Origin: Frigoribacterium sp. Leaf415
GTDB lineage: Bacteria > Actinomycetota > Actinomycetes > Actinomycetales > Microbacteriaceae
NCBI RefSeq assembly: GCF_001424645.1
Contig: NZ_LMQR01000001.1
Location: 1,295,301-1,359,300, forward strand
DNA: 64,000 nucleotides
Reading direction: 5' to 3'
The position numbers and the translations under genes were made by a program. This document shows positions 46,429 through 59,261 of this stretch, piece by piece; within the stretch, counting starts at the first letter, position 1, and the number at the start of each line of letters is the position of its first letter. The notes under the pieces were generated by a model that worked only from the letters and a program-made list of their open reading frames with translations, ran no database searches and was not told the origin of the DNA.

Positions 46429-46728
46429 TCAGGAGGCGCGGGCCGCGTCGACGACGGACGGTGCGTCGGTCGTCCGTCGGGCTCCGTCGCGAGTGATCTC
46501 GGCCCAGACGTCGTCGAGCGACAATCCGACGACGGCGGCGATCGCGGCGATGGTCGAGAAGGCCGGGGTCGCCACGCGACCGGTCTCGATCTTGCGCAGG
46601 GTCTCGGGAGACAGGCCGGCGTCGAGGGCGACCTGCAGCATCGGCCGCGGACCACGGGCCCGTCTCAGCAACACCCCGAGGCGGCGACCGCGCTCGATCT
46701 CGGCAGGGGTGAGCGGCAGACGGACCAT
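46429..46728 (-). CDS. Small XRE-family regulator
   Basis: 99 residues from ATG 46728. HTH: LGVLLRRARGPRPMLQVALDAG followed by LSPETLRKIETGRVATPAF. TACGCT (46735-46740, minus strand) is six bases before the ATG: leaderless. The last codons Arg-Ala-Ser-stop coincide with a reverse dispersed element (46431-46441). Divergent from map, which it may regulate together with its own promoter. Confidence 0.88.
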   Translation of the reverse strand: MVRLPLTPAEIERGRRLGVLLRRARGPRPMLQVALDAGLSPETLRKIETGRVATPAFSTIAAIAAVVGLSLDDVWAEITRDGARRTTDAPSVVDAARAS

Positions 46729-46763
46729 GCCCCGAGCGTAGTGCGCCGGAGCGCCCGGTGGGA

Positions 46764-46769
46764 TACCTT
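46764..46769 (+). promoter_or_regulatory. -10 hexamer TACCTT before a leaderless micro-ORF
   Basis: Seven bases before ATG 46777; part of the short AT-richer divergent region between the XRE gene and map. Confidence 0.55.
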
Positions 46770-46776
46770 TACCGGG

Positions 46777-46812
46777 ATGATCTTCGGCACGAGAACGGCA
46801 GGACACCCATGA
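46777..46812 (+). CDS. Candidate leaderless 11-codon leader peptide of map
   Basis: ATG 46777 sits at the expected transcription start of TACCTT. It encodes MIFGTRTAGHP and ends at TGA 46810-46812, overlapping the map ATG (46809) as ATGA. A weak AGGA for map is inside it. Same architecture as the candidate at 40184. Confidence 0.45.
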   Translation: MIFGTRTAGHP

Positions 46813-47585
46813 TCGAGATCTTGAACCCCTCCGAGATCGAGCGGGCCCGGGCGACGGGCGCGCTGGTCGGCACCATCTTGCAGACGCTGCGCGATCGCGT
46901 GACGGTGGGCACGAACCTGCTCGACGTCGACTCGTGGACGAAGACGATGATCGACGAGGCCGGCGCCGTCTCGTGCTACGTCGACTACGCGCCCTCGTTC
47001 GGCCGGGGACCGTTCGGCCACTACGTCTGCACGGCCGTCAACGACGCCGTGCTGCACGGGCTGCCGCACGACCGGCGACTCGTCGACGGCGACCTGCTGA
47101 CGCTCGACCTCGCCGTCGTGCTCGACGGAGTGGCGGCCGACTCGGCGGTGAGCTTCGTCGTGGGCGACTCCCGGCCGGCCGAGAGCGTGCGCCTGATCGA
47201 GACGACCGAACGAGCCCTCGAGGCCGGCATCGCGGCGGCCGGGCCCGGGGCACGCATCGGCGACCTGTCGCACGCCATCGGCTCGGTGCTGTCGGACGCG
47301 GGGTACCCGATCAACGTCGAGTTCGGCGGCCACGGCATCGGGTCGACCATGCACCAGGACCCCCACGTCTCGAACACCGGGCGCCCGGGGCGGGGCTACC
47401 GGCTGCGGCCCGGGCTGTTGCTCGCCCTCGAGCCGTGGGTGATGACCGACACCGACGAGCTCGTCACGGACGCCGACGGCTGGACGCTGCGCAGCGCGAC
47501 CGGCTGCCGCACGGCCCACAGCGAGCACACGATCGCCATCACCGAGGACGGCGCCGAGGTGCTGACGCTGCGGCCCGGCCGCTGA
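46809..47585 (+). CDS. map: Methionine aminopeptidase, type I
   Basis: 258 residues from ATG 46809. All five metal ligands are present: Asp100, Asp111, His175, Glu208 and Glu239, plus the conserved His83 (VLHGLP). It removes the initiator methionine after deformylation (def lies at 9417). Normal length without SH3-type extension. Actinobacteria often carry more than one copy. Confidence 0.95.
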   Translation: MIEILNPSEIERARATGALVGTILQTLRDRVTVGTNLLDVDSWTKTMIDEAGAVSCYVDYAPSFGRGPFGHYVCTAVNDAVLHGLPHDRRLVDGDLLTLDLAVVLDGVAADSAVSFVVGDSRPAESVRLIETTERALEAGIAAAGPGARIGDLSHAIGSVLSDAGYPINVEFGGHGIGSTMHQDPHVSNTGRPGRGYRLRPGLLLALEPWVMTDTDELVTDADGWTLRSATGCRTAHSEHTIAITEDGAEVLTLRPGR

Positions 47586-47606
47586 GCCCGGCCAGGCCCG
47601 CTGGCT

Positions 47607-47664
47607 CGAGATGTCAGGACTTGCCGCTCACTTTCAGACCTGAGCGGCAAGTCGTGATATCTCG
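47607..47664. repeat. Palindrome family, copy D
   Basis: 58 bp. CGAGATGTCAGGACTTGCCG pairs with CGGCAAGTCGTGATATCTCG with one mismatch and one G-T pair; the variable dinucleotide is TT/AA here. It sits between the convergent map and helicase genes. The 50 bases after it are a low-complexity GGCCCG-rich stretch. Confidence 0.85.
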
Positions 47665-47714
47665 GCAGAACCCCTCGGGCCGGGCCCGGCCCGGACCGGC
47701 CCGGGCCGGGCCTG

Positions 47715-50700
47715 TCAGACCTCGACGGCCGGCTGGCCCTGGCCGGTCAGACGGAGGAAGCCGCTGAGCAGGCCGAGGCCCGCGATCGAGGTGGGCAACC
47801 CCGTGGCGAGCAGCGGGGAGTGCACCAGGAACGCCGCCCACTTCGCCCGCGACAGGGCGACGTTCAGCCGGTTCGGCATCAACAGGAAGTCGAGCCCGCG
47901 CGGGATGTCGGCCGCACTCGACGCCGCCAGCGACACGACGGCCACGACCGCCTCTTGCCCCTGGAAGAGGTCGACCGTGCCGACGGGCGTCTCGTCGAAC
48001 CCGGCCGCGTCGAGGTGCTCGCGCAGCGCGGCCCCGTGGGCGTTGTACGGCGCGACGACGATCACGTCGGCCGCGGTCAGCGGTCTGGTGCCGTCGGCGT
48101 CCGACCAGTCGAGACCGACGACCGAGCGCACGATCTCGACGACCGCACGGGCCTCCTCGACCGACGAGGTCGTGTTGCCGACGTGCACCACGGGCTCGAC
48201 GTGCAGGCCGGGCGTCACGCCCTCGAGCCGGCGATCGGACGCGTGGGCGGTCAGCGCCCCTCCGTAGGACAGCTCGCTGACCGGGGCGCACAACGCCGGG
48301 TGCATCCGCCAGGTGGTCGCGAGGAAGTAGCCGTACTCGGCGGGCAGCACGTCGTGGCCGTCGGCCAGCCAGCCGAGGGCCGACTCGTCGACGGGCTCGG
48401 GATGGCTGCCCTGGCTGACCTGCGGCAGCTGCTGCGGGTCGCCGAGCAGCAGCAACCGCGTCGCGGCGACCGAGGCCGCCACGGTCGAGGCGAGCGAGAA
48501 CTGCCCGGCCTCGTCGACGACCAGCAGGTCGAGGGAGGCGCGGGCCACCTTGTCGGCGTTGGCGAACCCCCAGGCGGTCGCCCCGAACACGGCCCCCACG
48601 GCCTGCCCGCCGCCGTCGACCCCGGCACCGCCCGCCCCGCCGTCGGCCTCGGCGAGGAACGCGGCCTCGCCGCCGGACTTCAGGGCGCGCCAGGGCTGCT
48701 CGTCGGCCTGGTCGGCGGTCGTGCCCGACTTGGGCACCTTGCCCACCCGCTCGGGGTCGACGCCGGCCGTGATCGCCGCACGCAGCACGTTCTCGACCAC
48801 GGCGTGCGACTGCCCTACGACGCCGACGCGCCAGCCGTGCTCCCGCACCAGCCGGGCGATGACCCGCGAGCCGACGTAGGTCTTGCCCGTGCCGGGAGGG
48901 CCCTGCACGGCCAGGTAGGACCGGTCGAGGTCGAGCAGGGTCTCGACGACGGCCGAGACGGTGTCGTGCCCGCCCACGGGCGCGGGCCCGCCGCCCGACC
49001 GGAGGCGCGGAGGCTGCCGCCGCAGCAGGTCGAAGGCCGGATCGGGGAGCATCTCGGGAAGGGCGTCGAGCACGTGCCCGCCCCATCCGGCGATCGCCTC
49101 GGGCTGCGGGGTGGCCCGAGGAGGCGCGGCGGGCGTGAGCGCGACCGGCAACGCGTCGTGCCGGTCGTCGTCACCCGAGACGCGTTCGAGCAGGACGACC
49201 TCGTGCCGGTCGCCGTTCGGGCCGGCCTCGACCACGGTCGACCCCACGGCACCGCGCAGCCCCGGGCCGAGCGAGGCGACCCCCGACGGGAGGGGGGCGT
49301 CGTAGACCGCGTAGGGCGCGCCTCCTTCGGTGAGGCGGCTGCCCGGCGCGAGCCGACCGCGCAGCCGCACCTCGCGGCTGAGCTTGCGGGCCCGGGGCAG
49401 CTTCTGCCACTCCCGCTCGACCGAGGCCGTCTCGACGACGAACACGTCGCGGGTGTCCGCCCAGTCGTCGACCGGGTTGCGCAGCCGGTCGAAGTGCTCT
49501 TGCCAGAACGTCTTGGCCTCGCGGCGGTGGTAGTCGATGGCCGAGGCCGCGAGGGCGACCGCGGTCTGGTCGGGGGTGCGCTCGAGCGGGTCGACGTCGG
49601 CCACGTGAGCCGCGAGGCCCAGGGCGACCGGGTTCGGTTCGCGCGGCACCCGGGCGAGTTCGAGCGGGTCGGGCGCGGTCGGGCCGTCGGGGTCGTCGGC
49701 CCGGGTGCCGTGCCGGTCGGCGAGCTCGAGCAACCAGTCGCGAAGCCGCAGGGTCGACCGGCAGTCGTACTCGTTGTAGTCGCGGACTTCCTCGAGCATG
49801 CGGTCGCCGCGCTCGGGGTCGCCCGTGGTGCGCTCGGCGATCGCGTCGACGTACATCGTGATGCTCGCTGTCGCGGTCTTGACGTCGCTCTGCCGCAGGT
49901 CGTCGCCCATGTAGAGCGGCTCGAGCTTCTTGAGCGAGTAGCTGTGCGACCCGACGAGCAGCGCCTGCCGCACGACCGGGTACAGGTCGACGAGCACGCC
50001 GTCGCGCAGCAGGTCGTCGACCGCGTCCTCGCCGACGCCGTGACGGGCCGCGAGCGAGAGCAGGTGGCTGCGCTCGTACGAGGCGTAGTGGTACACGTGC
50101 AGGTCGGGGAAGCGTCGGCGGCGCTCGGCGAGGTACTCGAGGAAGTCGATCAGCGCCTGCCGCTCGCCCGCGAAGTCGTGCGCCCAGAAGGCGCGGAAGG
50201 TGCCGTCGGCCTCGATCAGCCCGAAGAGGTAGTCGAGTCCCCAGGCCCGCCCGTCGCCCTCGGTGTAGAGCGGGTCGCCCTCGAAGTCGAAGAACACGTC
50301 GCCGGCGTCGGGTCGCGGGATCGTCCGCAGGGCGTCGGCGTCGACGACCTCGACCGCGGGGGCACCGGTGTGGTCGCGCTCGGTGGCGAGCTGCACCCGG
50401 GCCTGCCCCCGCAGCCGGGCGAGGGCCGTCGCCCCGATGCCGGCGACGGGCCCGCTCGAGTCGGCGAGGTCGTCGATCGTGGCGACCCCGGCCAGGTGCA
50501 GTCGCTGGCGTTGCTCGCCGCGCAGGCCGGCGACGAGCACGAGGTCGCGGTGCTCGTCGACCTGCGCCTGGCAGGCCGTGCAGCGCCCGCAGGCGGTGAC
50601 GCCCGGGTCACCCCAGGCGAGCGGCCCGTCGGCGGCGAGCCGCTCGGCGAGGGCGGCCCGCAAGCGGTCCCGCTGGACGCGGTAGACCGGCAGGACGTCG

Positions 50701-51230
50701 GCCACGTCGTGCACGCTCTCGCTGCCGTCGCCGAGCACGAGGCGCACCGTGTCGGCCGACGGCAGCCCGAGAGCACGGATCTGGTCGGTGTAGGCCGCCA
50801 CCTGCAGCAGGGCGGGGATCTTGGCGTGGCGGGCGAGCTTGGTGTCGTATACCTCGTACGTGCCCGCCTCGGTGCGCACCACGAAGTCGCTGAAGCCGAT
50901 GAACGATCCGTCGAAGAACGTCGCCTGGAAGAGCACGTCGGCCCCGGAGGCCATGGCGAGCCGCGCCTCCTCGGCGGCCGCCGCGTAGCCCGAGGGCGCC
51001 GGCCGCTCGAACTCGACCACGTCACGGGTCGCCCGCAGCGCCTCGAGGTACCGCAGCTCGTGGGCGTCGCCGAGCCGGGCCGTGCGGTCGAGCATGTCGT
51101 CGGAGGCGTCGGCGACGGCTTCGGCCCGGCCGAGCTTCGCGTCGAGCCGTCGGAGGAACGACCACTCGCACGCGGCCCAGGTCGTCAGGTCGGACGGGCT
51201 GGTGACCACCCGGTCGTCGTCGAGGTACAC
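47715..51230 (-). CDS. RecB/Cas4-like nuclease - DEDD exonuclease - SF1 helicase (TM0106 type)
   Basis: 1,171 residues from GTG 51230, SD AAGGAG. N-terminal part: RecB-type nuclease with Asp115 (IGFSDFV) and Glu126/Asp129/Lys131 (YEVYDTK), plus Cys21 and Cys214-x2-Cys217-x2-Cys220, suggesting an iron-sulfur cluster as in Cas4 and AddB. Middle: RNase-H/DEDD exonuclease with DFEGDP (315-320) and DYNEYDC near 484-490. C-terminal: UPF1-like SF1 helicase with GPPGTGKT (777-784), DEAGQ (906-910), GDPQQLPQ (930-937), TWRMHP and NVALSRAK. Probably processes DNA or RNA ends in repair or defence. Family members are known but poorly studied. Confidence 0.88.
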   Translation of the reverse strand: MYLDDDRVVTSPSDLTTWAACEWSFLRRLDAKLGRAEAVADASDDMLDRTARLGDAHELRYLEALRATRDVVEFERPAPSGYAAAAEEARLAMASGADVLFQATFFDGSFIGFSDFVVRTEAGTYEVYDTKLARHAKIPALLQVAAYTDQIRALGLPSADTVRLVLGDGSESVHDVADVLPVYRVQRDRLRAALAERLAADGPLAWGDPGVTACGRCTACQAQVDEHRDLVLVAGLRGEQRQRLHLAGVATIDDLADSSGPVAGIGATALARLRGQARVQLATERDHTGAPAVEVVDADALRTIPRPDAGDVFFDFEGDPLYTEGDGRAWGLDYLFGLIEADGTFRAFWAHDFAGERQALIDFLEYLAERRRRFPDLHVYHYASYERSHLLSLAARHGVGEDAVDDLLRDGVLVDLYPVVRQALLVGSHSYSLKKLEPLYMGDDLRQSDVKTATASITMYVDAIAERTTGDPERGDRMLEEVRDYNEYDCRSTLRLRDWLLELADRHGTRADDPDGPTAPDPLELARVPREPNPVALGLAAHVADVDPLERTPDQTAVALAASAIDYHRREAKTFWQEHFDRLRNPVDDWADTRDVFVVETASVEREWQKLPRARKLSREVRLRGRLAPGSRLTEGGAPYAVYDAPLPSGVASLGPGLRGAVGSTVVEAGPNGDRHEVVLLERVSGDDDRHDALPVALTPAAPPRATPQPEAIAGWGGHVLDALPEMLPDPAFDLLRRQPPRLRSGGGPAPVGGHDTVSAVVETLLDLDRSYLAVQGPPGTGKTYVGSRVIARLVREHGWRVGVVGQSHAVVENVLRAAITAGVDPERVGKVPKSGTTADQADEQPWRALKSGGEAAFLAEADGGAGGAGVDGGGQAVGAVFGATAWGFANADKVARASLDLLVVDEAGQFSLASTVAASVAATRLLLLGDPQQLPQVSQGSHPEPVDESALGWLADGHDVLPAEYGYFLATTWRMHPALCAPVSELSYGGALTAHASDRRLEGVTPGLHVEPVVHVGNTTSSVEEARAVVEIVRSVVGLDWSDADGTRPLTAADVIVVAPYNAHGAALREHLDAAGFDETPVGTVDLFQGQEAVVAVVSLAASSAADIPRGLDFLLMPNRLNVALSRAKWAAFLVHSPLLATGLPTSIAGLGLLSGFLRLTGQGQPAVEV

Positions 51231-51589
51231 GCGGACTCCTTCTGTCGGGACGCGGCCTGGACGCCCGCCCCGAGCCTAGGAGGCGCCACCGACACCCCGG
51301 GACGCCCCACCCGGGCGGCGCCTGCTCTGCGTCCACCCCGTGTCGCCGGGTCCGCCCTGGAGGTGCAATTCGCGACACCCGGCGGCCGACACGCCGCTCA
51401 TCTCCGGTCGGAAGCGTCCTCGGCGCCACCCGTTGTCGGGTTTGGTACGCCCCGCGGCGGATCGGGAGTCGGGTTTGGTACGCCCGGCGAGCCGGGCGCC
51501 GTGCCCCGGACACCGGGCGTGTTCGGCGGAGACGGGCCGTCGTGGACGCCCGCCTCCGACGAACCCGCCCGGCAACCGCAGCGCCGACG
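51231..51589. other. 359-base non-coding gap with 18-bp direct repeats
   Basis: No believable gene. Contains GTCGGGTTTGGTACGCCC twice (51435-51452 and 51468-51485, 33-bp period) and a fragment ACGCCGCTCATCTCCG near 51398 that resembles one arm of the palindrome family. GC-rich, with open frames on both strands that look fortuitous. Confidence 0.65.
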
Positions 51590-52213
51590 TCAGTCAGCCG
51601 CCGGCGAACCCGGCGCGGTGCGCAGGTGCAGCCGCTCCCCCTGGCGGCCGAACAGGCTGAGCACCTCGACCGCGTGCTCGTCTGCGCGGCCGAACCAGTG
51701 CGGCGTGCGCGTGTCGAACTCGGCCGCCTCGCCGGCGGGCAGCACGAGGTCGAGGTCGCCCAGCACGAGCCGGATGCGTCCGCGCAGCACGTACAGCCAG
51801 TCGTAGCCCTCGTGGGTGCGGAGCACGGGCTCCGTACGGGGCGAGTCGGCCGGGATGACCATCTTGAAGGCCTGGATCGCGCCGCCACCGCGCGAGAGCG
51901 GCACGACGGTCATGCCGTACTGCTGCCGCGGCTTGAGGTGCACCCGCGGGTCGCCGGTCTCGGGCGCCCCGACGAGGTCGTCGAGCGGCACCCCGTGCTC
52001 ACGGGCGAGCGGCAGCAACTGCTCGAGGGTCGGCCGCCGGAGCCCCGACTCGAGTCGGGACAGGGTGCTGACCGAGATGCCGGTGCGCTCCCCCAGCTCG
52101 GCGAGGGTCACGCCCCGCCGCGCGCGCAGGGCACGGAGGCGCGGGCCGACCGCGGCGAGGACGTCGTCGGTGCTCGCGGCGTCGGCACCGGGATCGGTCG
52201 TGGGCTGGCTCAT
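51590..52213 (-). CDS. XRE-cupin transcriptional regulator
   Basis: 207 residues from ATG 52213. HTH: RLRALRARRGVTLAELGERT, then GISVSTLSRLESGLRRPTLE. The C-terminal cupin (THEGYDWLYVLRGRIRLVLGD) should bind a small effector. An ATG nine bases upstream overlaps the -10 CAAGAT, so the later start is preferred. Divergent from an oxidoreductase gene. Confidence 0.9.
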   Translation of the reverse strand: MSQPTTDPGADAASTDDVLAAVGPRLRALRARRGVTLAELGERTGISVSTLSRLESGLRRPTLEQLLPLAREHGVPLDDLVGAPETGDPRVHLKPRQQYGMTVVPLSRGGGAIQAFKMVIPADSPRTEPVLRTHEGYDWLYVLRGRIRLVLGDLDLVLPAGEAAEFDTRTPHWFGRADEHAVEVLSLFGRQGERLHLRTAPGSPAAD

Positions 52214-52223
52214 GCCCGCCATC

Positions 52224-52249
52224 TTGCCACTTCGGCAACGGAGATTGCC
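52224..52249. promoter_or_regulatory. Operator-like repeats between XRE-cupin and oxidoreductase genes
   Basis: TTGCC-ACTTC-GGCAA (52224-52238) is a perfect dyad, with a third TTGCC at 52245-52249. It covers the likely -10/-35 region of the XRE gene and sits upstream of the divergent operon. Confidence 0.55.
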
Positions 52250-52293
52250 AGACTGACGATCGAGGTCGCAGGATCGGGTCAGGAGGTCACACC

Positions 52294-53301
52294 ATGAACC
52301 AGAACACCCACCCGGTCCACACCGTCCACGACGTCGTCGTGATCGGCGGAGGCGCCGCCGGGCTCAGCGGGGCGCTCTCGCTGGTCCGCGCCCGCCGCGC
52401 CGTGCTCGTCGTCGACGACGACCGGCCCCGCAACGCACCCGCCGAGGGCGTCCACGCGTTCCTCACCCGCGACGGGGTCGCCCCGCGCGAACTCACCCGC
52501 CTCGGCCGAGCAGAGGTCGACGCGTACGGAGGCGCGTTCACGTCGGGCACCGTGACCGGCGTCCGCCGCGACGACGACCCCGACGCACCCTTCGTCGTGA
52601 CCGTCACCGGCCCGGGCGGTGACGCGTCCGAGGTGCGTGCCCGGCGCCTCCTCGTCACCTCCGGGCTCGTCGACGAGCTGCCCGCCGTCGACGGCCTCGC
52701 CGAGCGCTGGGGGCGCGACGCCGTGCACTGCCCGTACTGCCACGGCTGGGAGGTGCAGGACCGCGTGATCGGCGTGCTGGCCACGAGCCCGTTCGCGATG
52801 CACCAGGCCCTGCTCTTCGGGCAGTGGAGCCGCGACATCGTGCTCTTCACGAACGACTCCTTCACGCCCGACGACGAACAGGCCGAGCAACTGCGGGCCC
52901 GTGGCGTCACGGTGGTCGACGGCCCGGTCGCGCGGGTGCGGGTCGAGGACGACGCGCTGACCGGGGTCACGCTCGTCGACGGTCGCACGGTCGACGTCGG
53001 CGCCCTGGCCGTCATGGCCCGGGTGCGCTCCCGGGCCGACTTCGTGGCCGACCTCGGACTCGAGGCGACCGAGCACCCCGCCGGCGTCGGCACACACGTC
53101 GCGACCGTCGAACCGCTCACCGGCCGGTCGGCCGTGCCCGGGGTGTGGGTGGCGGGCAACGTCACCGAGCCGATGGCGCAGGTCGTCGCGGCGGCCGCGG
53201 CGGGCACGATGGCCGGCGCCGCGATCAACATGGACCTGGTCACGGCAGAGGTCGCGGCGTCCGTCGCCGCCCTCCGCACCGCGGAGAGGATCGACGCATG
53301 A
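52294..53301 (+). CDS. Thioredoxin-reductase-like FAD/NAD(P) oxidoreductase
   Basis: 335 residues from ATG 52294, SD AGGAGGT. FAD motif VVVIGGGAAGLSGALSLVRA, redox-active pair CPYC in AVHCPYCHGWEV, and a C-terminal GVWVAGNVTEPMAQ. The NAD(P) site GxGxxA is degenerate (GVLATSPFAM), as in the holomycin/gliotoxin-oxidase-like and AhpF-like branch. It probably oxidises or reduces thiols. Stop overlaps the next ATG by four bases. Confidence 0.88.
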   Translation: MNQNTHPVHTVHDVVVIGGGAAGLSGALSLVRARRAVLVVDDDRPRNAPAEGVHAFLTRDGVAPRELTRLGRAEVDAYGGAFTSGTVTGVRRDDDPDAPFVVTVTGPGGDASEVRARRLLVTSGLVDELPAVDGLAERWGRDAVHCPYCHGWEVQDRVIGVLATSPFAMHQALLFGQWSRDIVLFTNDSFTPDDEQAEQLRARGVTVVDGPVARVRVEDDALTGVTLVDGRTVDVGALAVMARVRSRADFVADLGLEATEHPAGVGTHVATVEPLTGRSAVPGVWVAGNVTEPMAQVVAAAAAGTMAGAAINMDLVTAEVAASVAALRTAERIDA

Positions 53302-54011
53302 GCGAGTCGGAGCAGCAGCGCCAGCACCAGCACCAGCACCCGCAACCGCACGGGCACGAGCACGAGCACGGGCACGGCCATCCCGTCTACGACCGCGACT
53401 ACTGGGAGGACCGCTACGGGCAGCCCGGCCGCGCCTGGAGCGGTCGCCCCAACGCCGCCCTCGTCGCCGAGGCCGCGGCCCTGACCCCCGGCCGGGCCCT
53501 CGACGTCGGCAGCGGAGAAGGCGGCGACGCCCTCTGGCTGGCCGCGCGGGGCTGGCAGGTCACCGGCGTCGACATCTCGCAGAACGCCCTCGACAAGGCG
53601 GCCGCCCTCGCCCGCGAGCGGGAGGACGTCGACCCCGGGCAGCTCACCTGGCAGCAGGCGGATCTGACGGCGTGGAGCCCGACCCGCGCCTCCTTCGATC
53701 TGGTCACGGCGCACTTCATGCAACTGCCGCCCGCCGACCGCGAGCGGCTGTTCCCCGCGCTGGCCGACGGCGTGGCGCCGGGCGGCACCCTGCTGATCGT
53801 CGGACACGACGCCGACGCCCTGCCGCTCGGCGCCGAGAAGCACGGCGACCCGGGCATGCTCTTCACCGTCGACGAGGTGGTCGGCAGGCTCTCCCCCGAC
53901 GCGTGGCAGGTCGAAGTCGCCGAGGTGCGACCGCGCGACATGACGGGCCCCGACGGGGACGTGTGGCACGTCGCCGACGTGGTCGTCCGGGCCACGCGCC
54001 GCGACGGCTGA
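53298..54011 (+). CDS. SAM-dependent methyltransferase with His-rich N-terminus
   Basis: 237 residues from ATG 53298. Residues 9-28 alternate His with Gln, Pro, Gly and Glu (HQHQHPQPHGHEHEHGHGH), a likely metal-binding tail. The class I methyltransferase domain has ALDVGSGEGGDALWLAARGW and TGVDISQNALDKA. Co-translated with the oxidoreductase. This XRE-cupin/oxidoreductase/methyltransferase set recurs in actinobacteria; thiol or metal(loid) detoxification is a guess. Confidence 0.87.
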   Translation: MSESEQQRQHQHQHPQPHGHEHEHGHGHPVYDRDYWEDRYGQPGRAWSGRPNAALVAEAAALTPGRALDVGSGEGGDALWLAARGWQVTGVDISQNALDKAAALAREREDVDPGQLTWQQADLTAWSPTRASFDLVTAHFMQLPPADRERLFPALADGVAPGGTLLIVGHDADALPLGAEKHGDPGMLFTVDEVVGRLSPDAWQVEVAEVRPRDMTGPDGDVWHVADVVVRATRRDG

Positions 54012-54030
54012 GCAGGTCACCGCACCGGCC

Positions 54031-54093
54031 GCACGCCGTACCCCGCACCTGCCGCACGCCGCACCCCGCACCTGCCGCACGCCGCACGCCGCG
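54031..54093. repeat. 23-bp tandem repeats
   Basis: Two 23-bp units (54031-54053, 54054-54076) differ at one base; a third partial unit follows. Core GCACGCCG and CCCGCACCTGCC. Confidence 0.7.
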
Positions 54094-54096
54094 GCA

Positions 54097-54168
54097 CCGA
54101 GAACGGGCGGGTCCGTCCGGCACGGGCGTCCTGGGACGCCCGCCCGACACGGACCCGCCCGTTCTCGG
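54097..54168. terminator. Long hairpin between methyltransferase and lacZ
   Basis: Outer 20-bp arms CCGAGAACGGGCGGGTCCGT / ACGGACCCGCCCGTTCTCGG are perfect; an inner GGGCGTCC-TG-GGACGCCC adds a second stem. Located between convergent genes. Confidence 0.7.
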
Positions 54169-54181
54169 CGGCGGCAGCCTG

Positions 54182-59257
<5,076 letters not shown>

Positions 59258-59261
<4 letters not shown>

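Noticed and set aside
47665..47714. GGCCCG-rich stretch after palindrome copy D
   Set aside because: Low-complexity sequence with many trivial dyads; no specific structure beyond composition.
51276..51575. Minus-strand ORF with AGRTKPD repeated, in the gap before the helicase gene
   Set aside because: The protein repeat only reflects the two 18-bp DNA repeats; no start context and atypical composition.
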